In this document: piece after piece, positions 59,789 to 64,000 of the stretch | How the letters are laid out: each line of letters starts with the position of its first letter | Numbering within the stretch: the first letter of the stretch is position 1 | Assembly (NCBI GenBank): GCA_031269775.1 | Contig: JAISYQ010000014.1 | Coordinates: 62,001-126,000, forward strand | Reading direction: 5' to 3' | Length of the DNA: 64,000 nt | DNA from: Streptococcaceae bacterium | GTDB lineage: Bacteria > Bacillota > Bacilli > Lactobacillales > Streptococcaceae | Notes under the pieces: model-generated | Seen by the model: the letters and a program-made list of their open reading frames with translations, nothing else | Told to the model about the DNA's origin: nothing | Database searches by the model: none | Position numbers and translations under genes: made by a program

Positions 59789-60850
59789 TTAATCTGTTAT
59801 AGCAAAATGCAAAATATTTTTTAATTTTTTATGAAGATCTTGAATTGCTTTTGGTTTTGCTAGCGATGGTGAGTGATTATCTAACAACCATGTCTTGGCC
59901 CAATGAGTTTTACTTACTTTAAACTTTGGTGGTTCTTTTTCAAAATCAATAATCATAGCATATGGATTTCGAGATGCGAACGCATCACCTTTAATTTTTT
60001 TGAATAAAGAAGGAGGGGATCCAGGGATTGAAAACAATTCTGCGCCTTTTTTTCCTAACTGTGGCAAAGAAGATAATAAACTCCATGTATAAGGATGTTT
60101 GGGATCATAAAAAATCTCTTCAACCTTTCCATATTCAACAATCTCTCCAGCGTACATTACGGCCACTTTATCAGCAATTGATGCTACAACTCCTAAGTCA
60201 TGTGTAATAAAAATTACTGTAAAATGATGTTCTTTTTGCAACTCTTTAATTAAATCCAAAATTTGTGCTTGATTTGTTACATCTAATGCTGTTGTTGGCT
60301 CATCACAAATTAAAATCTTTGGTTTACATGCTAAAGCAATAGCAATTACAATTCTTTGCCTCATGCCACCTGAATACTGAAATGGATATTCATCAAAACG
60401 ATCTTTAGCATTAGTAACCCCAACCCGATTCATTAAATCAATAGCATTTTTTTTTGCTTGTCGTAGCGTTTTACCTTGATGCTTTATCACAACTTCAGAA
60501 ATCTGCCTACCAATAGTTATAATTGGATTTAAAGAGGTCATCGGATCTTGAAAAATGGTTGCGATTTCTTTACCGCGAATACGCCCCCATTCTTTATTTG
60601 TTTTAATATTTGTTAAAATTTTTTCTCTATAAATAACCTTTCCTTTAGAAACTCTCCCATTTACTTCTAACATTCCTGTAAATGTCTTAGTCAGTACTGA
60701 TTTTCCAGAACCAGACTCTCCTACCAATGCTAAAATTTCTCCTTCATATAAATCAATAAAAATATTACGAATAGCTGTTAAAATGTGATCTCTAACTTTA
60801 AATTGCACACTTACATTTTTTGCTTGCAGTATCACTTTTTTATTTAGCAT
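59789..60850 (-). CDS. oppD: Oligopeptide ABC transporter ATPase OppD/AmiE
   Basis: This ATPase drives peptide uptake (353 aa). Walker A GESGSGKS is at 44-51, signature YSGGMRQR near 173, Walker B ILICDEPTTALD, and the C-terminal oligopeptide/dipeptide extension includes PGSPPSL and RNPYA. It follows oppC by 9 bp with AGGAGGTAA upstream. The second ATPase, OppF/AmiF, which normally follows, is absent: the next gene is liaR on the other strand. Confidence 0.94.
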   Translation of the reverse strand: MLNKKVILQAKNVSVQFKVRDHILTAIRNIFIDLYEGEILALVGESGSGKSVLTKTFTGMLEVNGRVSKGKVIYREKILTNIKTNKEWGRIRGKEIATIFQDPMTSLNPIITIGRQISEVVIKHQGKTLRQAKKNAIDLMNRVGVTNAKDRFDEYPFQYSGGMRQRIVIAIALACKPKILICDEPTTALDVTNQAQILDLIKELQKEHHFTVIFITHDLGVVASIADKVAVMYAGEIVEYGKVEEIFYDPKHPYTWSLLSSLPQLGKKGAELFSIPGSPPSLFKKIKGDAFASRNPYAMIIDFEKEPPKFKVSKTHWAKTWLLDNHSPSLAKPKAIQDLHKKLKNILHFAITD

Positions 60851-60859
60851 ATTTACCTC

Positions 60860-61792
60860 CTACAAATGTGTTTTAGGATCCGCTGCATCAGCTAAGCGTT
60901 GGCCAACCAAATAAAGCGAAACAGTTACAAGTGCTAGCACTGTCACAGGAATCCAAAATAAATAAGGATAATTATTTATATTCAGCGAATATTGATTAAT
61001 AATTCGTCCAAGAGAAGGCGTATCTATAGATAAACCAATACCTAAAAACGATAAAAATACTTCATAAGAAATAAACTCTGGCAATTGTTTTGCAGCATCT
61101 GTCATAATAACCGAAATCAAATATGGAAAAATATTTTTAAGAATCAATCGCCACATCTTAACCCCTAATGTGCGTGATGCTAAATTATATTCACGATCTC
61201 GCATAATCATAACTTGTACACGAATCAAATAAGCAGTTTTAAACCAAGAAGTACAAGTCATCGCAAATAATAAATTCCAAAAACCTGAACCAAAAGCATA
61301 AGATAAAACAATTACTATTAACAATTGCGGAATATTAGAAATAACATTATAAACTTCCAGTATAAAACGATCGATTCTTTTTGAACTTCCCCAAATTGCC
61401 CCAATAATCACTCCTAAACTTTCGCAAACAAACATTGATAAAATACCAATTAAAATCGATGTTCTAGCTCCTGCCCACACAGCATCAAATAATGATTTAC
61501 CATCAGCATCTGTCCCAAACCAATACTTTGCTGAAGGAGGATTATAACGAGCCTTAAAGTTATTAATATTGGTAACATCTAACAAATTATATCCTGAGAA
61601 TATTGGTTGAAAAAAGCTCATCAAGACAACAATCATCATAATAATCACGATCACAAGCGCTATCTTTGAACTAAAAAATTTTTGAAATACCGATTTCCAG
61701 TAAGAATAAACCGGCGCATCAATGTGTTCACTAGCTAAATAATCTACTTTAACAAATTGAAATTTTTCTGCTGGAATTTCTTTTTTATCCAT
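60860..61792 (-). CDS. oppC: Oligopeptide ABC transporter permease OppC/AmiD
   Basis: This is a membrane subunit of the peptide importer (310 aa). The N-terminus (KFQFVKVDYLASEHIDAPVY) is typical of AmiD-type proteins. Six helices follow, with a binding-protein-dependent transport signature near residues 200-225 (ASRTLGVKMWRLILKNIFPY). It starts 5 bp after oppB with AAAGGAGG upstream. Confidence 0.93.
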   Translation of the reverse strand: MDKKEIPAEKFQFVKVDYLASEHIDAPVYSYWKSVFQKFFSSKIALVIVIIMMIVVLMSFFQPIFSGYNLLDVTNINNFKARYNPPSAKYWFGTDADGKSLFDAVWAGARTSILIGILSMFVCESLGVIIGAIWGSSKRIDRFILEVYNVISNIPQLLIVIVLSYAFGSGFWNLLFAMTCTSWFKTAYLIRVQVMIMRDREYNLASRTLGVKMWRLILKNIFPYLISVIMTDAAKQLPEFISYEVFLSFLGIGLSIDTPSLGRIINQYSLNINNYPYLFWIPVTVLALVTVSLYLVGQRLADAADPKTHL

Positions 61793-61797
61793 ACTTA

Positions 61798-63297
61798 TTA
61801 CTTACCTCCTTTTACACTTAAATTAATTCGCGGATCCATCATTATCATCAATAAATCACCAATAAAGACTCCTATCACCGCGAGTAATGTAAACAGAAAA
61901 ACCAAACTAATGACCATCGAATTATTATGGACAATAATTGCATCAGGTAACATCTTTCCCATACCTGGTACTGCAAAAATGGTCTCCGTCATCGTGGCTC
62001 CTTGAATTGTTAAAATAATCATTGTTGGAACATTCTGCACAATTGGAATTGATGCATTTTTTAATATATGATTTTTAGAAATTTCGTACTCTGATAATCC
62101 TTTTGCTCGAGCAAATTTTACATAATCAGCTGATTGTTGATCAATCATATAACGACGTGTCCACATTACAGTATTAGTGATATTAAGAATTGCCAAAATC
62201 AAAGTTGGTAAAAAATAAGAAAAAATATTTTGTGCGCCCAATGTGGGGAATAGATCAGGCCAACCAAAAGCACTTGATCCAATAAAACGCAGGAAATAAA
62301 TAATAGCTAATGAAGGAATCGAAATTAATAGAGTAATACTTGCTGTTCCTATTTTATCAATCCAACTTGATTTAAAATGTGCCATTAATACGGCTAGCGG
62401 TATTCCTAGCACATAAGCAATCATCAATGAAATAAGGCCCACCTTAAGAGAAATAGCTATCATTGAAGGATCTTGATAAAAATTCTCTGTCTTTGAATAA
62501 AAATCTTTTCCAAATCTTGCTCTAGTAATATTATCCATCTTCTTTAATGGTTGATACCTAGCGGTATGAATATTGATAGGGGAAATTTGCTTTTTTCCTG
62601 TAGGAAAAGTCATTTCACTTGCAATTGTTTCCCCTTGACCATTTGTAATTACATCCATCACTTTACGATTTGCAAAAGTAGGGAAAGATTCGCCTAAATA
62701 TAAATGTATAATATTTTGATGAATAAAAGGAAAATGCTTATCAAAATACACTTGATATTTATATTTAGTCCCACTTCCAATTAAAGTAAAACCATCAATT
62801 TTATTATTTGTAATCTTATATCCTCGTTTTAAGTTTGGATTATCTTTATCATGTATATACCACGGATGATCAATTTGGATTAATTTACCATAAAAACGAC
62901 AAACGCGTTCTAAAAGTGGAATCTCACGTGTTGCATAAAATTTTTTTGAAGTTGGGAACTGTTTGATCTTCCAATATCCTCGTTTATTTTTTGCCCATTT
63001 ATTATAGATACCTTTATTCTTTTTATTAATCTCAACATTTACTGATTTATCTGTTTTTTCTGCTTTTCTTTGCAAAGCTTTAGAATCTAAATAGTCAATA
63101 TAACCCATGAGGCTAAAGATACTATTTTCATAATCTAGACGTGAATCTTGTGTTTTTGTCATTTTGGGATACACAGGATCAGTAGAAAAAACAGATCTTC
63201 TAGGTACCAACGAAAAAACCATAATGTAGGTAAGCGTTATTACCAAAAAAATGGAAATAAATGATCTCAATAGGCGACCTAATACGTAACCTTTCAC
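61798..63297 (-). CDS. oppB: Oligopeptide ABC transporter permease OppB/AmiC (long form)
   Basis: This is the first permease subunit (499 aa). The N-terminal helix (about 10-30) is followed by an extracellular insert of about 240 residues, as in streptococcal AmiC, and then six helices with AKGLSEYEISKNHILKNAS, the EAA-like loop. A normal OppB is about 310 aa; the insert is a Lactobacillales feature in my recollection. It is separated from oppA by 324 bp. Confidence 0.93.
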   Translation of the reverse strand: MKGYVLGRLLRSFISIFLVITLTYIMVFSLVPRRSVFSTDPVYPKMTKTQDSRLDYENSIFSLMGYIDYLDSKALQRKAEKTDKSVNVEINKKNKGIYNKWAKNKRGYWKIKQFPTSKKFYATREIPLLERVCRFYGKLIQIDHPWYIHDKDNPNLKRGYKITNNKIDGFTLIGSGTKYKYQVYFDKHFPFIHQNIIHLYLGESFPTFANRKVMDVITNGQGETIASEMTFPTGKKQISPINIHTARYQPLKKMDNITRARFGKDFYSKTENFYQDPSMIAISLKVGLISLMIAYVLGIPLAVLMAHFKSSWIDKIGTASITLLISIPSLAIIYFLRFIGSSAFGWPDLFPTLGAQNIFSYFLPTLILAILNITNTVMWTRRYMIDQQSADYVKFARAKGLSEYEISKNHILKNASIPIVQNVPTMIILTIQGATMTETIFAVPGMGKMLPDAIIVHNNSMVISLVFLFTLLAVIGVFIGDLLMIMMDPRINLSVKGGK

Positions 63298-63480
63298 ATT
63301 TTTCCTCCAATTATATTTTCTGAAAATCTACTCTTTCTAAAAAGTTTACCTACTAAACATAAGTAATTCAACATTTATTAGATTTGTTCTAAAATTAAAA
63401 TATGATTAAAATTGTGTACAATTTTTTCCTTAAAATGAAAAAAATGCAAGAATAGTTATTTTTTGTGAAGCTATCATTTC

Positions 63481-63517
63481 CAGATTTGCAATCAAACAAA
63501 GTTTGAAAGCAAATCTG
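63481..63517. promoter_or_regulatory. Two-tier stem-loop in the oppA-oppB spacer
   Basis: CAGATTTGC (63481-63489) pairs with GCAAATCTG (63509-63517), and inside CAAAC pairs with GTTTG around AAA. On the minus strand no T-run follows, so an RNA-stabilising or processing structure downstream of oppA is more likely than a classical terminator. Confidence 0.5.
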
Positions 63518-63564
63518 AGAATTGGATAATTTTTTTAACGAAATATTAAGGAAAAAGAAGCGCA

Positions 63565-63595
63565 ATTTTTATACCCTAATTTTAGCAGAGGTCTA
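63565..63595 (-). repeat. Partial end of the TIR element
   Basis: The sequence TTTTTATACCCTAATTTTAG then AGAGGTCTA matches the same end of copy C (TATACCCTAATTTCCGAGGAG) and ends with TA, 26 bp from the oppA stop. The remainder of the element is not recognisable upstream. Confidence 0.5.
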
Positions 63596-63621
63596 TTGTA
63601 TTAAATGATCAAAATTCTTGC

Positions 63622-64000
63622 TTATTTTTTTTCATCTAAAATCTTTGCCATAGTAATTTTTTTATCAGAAGCTTTCTGTGCTTTTTTATATTGTTTTACC
63701 GTTACAATATCATTTTGAAGTTTTACATATTTCCATCGCGGATATCGTAAGTTAACAAAAGCACCAATTCCAACTGAAGAATTTGACCAACTAAATGGTT
63801 TGATCTTTAACATACAAGGGATAACTTCTTTTCTTATTGGTATAATATATACATTATTCAAAAGATAAGCTTCTGCTTTAGAAAACGCTTTGACTCTATC
63901 TGCTTGCTTATCAATTTGCTTAATTTTATTAGCTTTAGCTAATAATTCATCATATTTATCCAAACCGATTGTTTTAACAATATCTTTATCTACATCTGTA
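63622..64000 (-). CDS. oppA: Oligopeptide-binding protein OppA/AmiA (C-terminal part)
   Basis: The reading frame is open to the window edge, so the gene starts beyond base 64000; the TTG at 63963 is internal. About 125 residues are visible. They match the C-terminal end of family-5 peptide-binding lipoproteins: a LDKYDELLAKANKI helix, AFSKAEAYLLNNVYIIPI, and VNLRYPRWKYVKL. It would be the first gene of the opp operon. Confidence 0.88.
   Translation of the reverse strand, partial: TDVDKDIVKTIGLDKYDELLAKANKIKQIDKQADRVKAFSKAEAYLLNNVYIIPIRKEVIPCMLKIKPFSWSNSSVGIGAFVNLRYPRWKYVKLQNDIVTVKQYKKAQKASDKKITMAKILDEKK

Larger units (their letters stand above)
63298..63621. other. oppA-oppB spacer with hairpin and TIR element end
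   Basis: This 324-bp spacer has no gene. It contains the hairpin at 63481-63517 and one end of the interspersed repeat near 63565-63595. Such spacers often allow more binding protein than permease to be made, through processing or partial termination. Confidence 0.5.

Overview
The window is AT-rich chromosomal DNA from a low-GC Gram-positive bacterium of the class Bacilli, most likely Lactobacillales or a close relative. Evidence: a PolC-type replicase, the RNA polymerase delta subunit (rpoE), type-Z S14, a Bacillus-like S10-spc-alpha operon, an Ami-like oligopeptide permease with the long OppB form, LiaFSR, an Rgg/MutR-like regulator and a lactococcin 972-type bacteriocin cluster. The last two MEP isoprenoid genes (ispH, ispG) are present, which is unusual for Lactobacillales. 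I did not settle on a genus.

Layout. 1-4552: end of the ATP synthase operon (atpG partial, atpD, atpC) and pgcA. 4553-9115: a thiamine-diphosphate E1 alpha/beta pair without E2/E3, then rpoE and pyrG. 9141-12458 (minus): mutL and a KtrB-type potassium channel subunit. 12624-14545: an Rgg-like regulator and a 970-bp gap with tiny ORFs and gene relics. 14546-18505: ispH, rqcH and convergent ispG. 18698-33267 (minus): the complete rpsJ-to-rplQ ribosomal superoperon with secY, adk, infA and rpoA. 33659-39205: yajC, then apt, recJ, rnz and a CPA2 antiporter. 39425-45471: a broken fic gene, a CPBP protease, polC and a broken AAA/DUF4143 ATPase. 45844-49296: the bacteriocin cluster. 49297-50335: relics. 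50336-57322: an HD hydrolase, a broken Cof-type phosphatase, relA, dut, rplI and a zinc/manganese ABC pair. 57369-59762: liaFSR. 59789-64000 (minus): oppD, oppC, oppB and the end of oppA.

The most striking structure outside the genes is a family of about 223-bp terminal-inverted-repeat elements (MITE-like): four near-complete copies (18517-18692, 25813-26035, 39874-40094, 48399-48621) plus partial ends near 14299 and 63595. They are bounded by TA and lie within 0-26 bp downstream of stop codons. One is inside the spc operon, one is inside the bacteriocin operon, where it contributes to a stop codon, and one abuts the truncated fic gene. Their ends carry an outward-facing AGGAGGT-like sequence that resembles a ribosome binding site.

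The bacteriocin locus (secreted peptide, 7-TM membrane protein, ABC ATPase) is the best candidate for new biology: the predicted mature peptide has four cysteines, whereas classical lactococcin 972 as I recall it has none. Several genes are visibly decaying (fic, AAA_14, Cof hydrolase, relics around 13.9-14.2 kb and 49.3-50.0 kb), often at homopolymers. No tRNA, rRNA, CRISPR array or intact transposase was seen.
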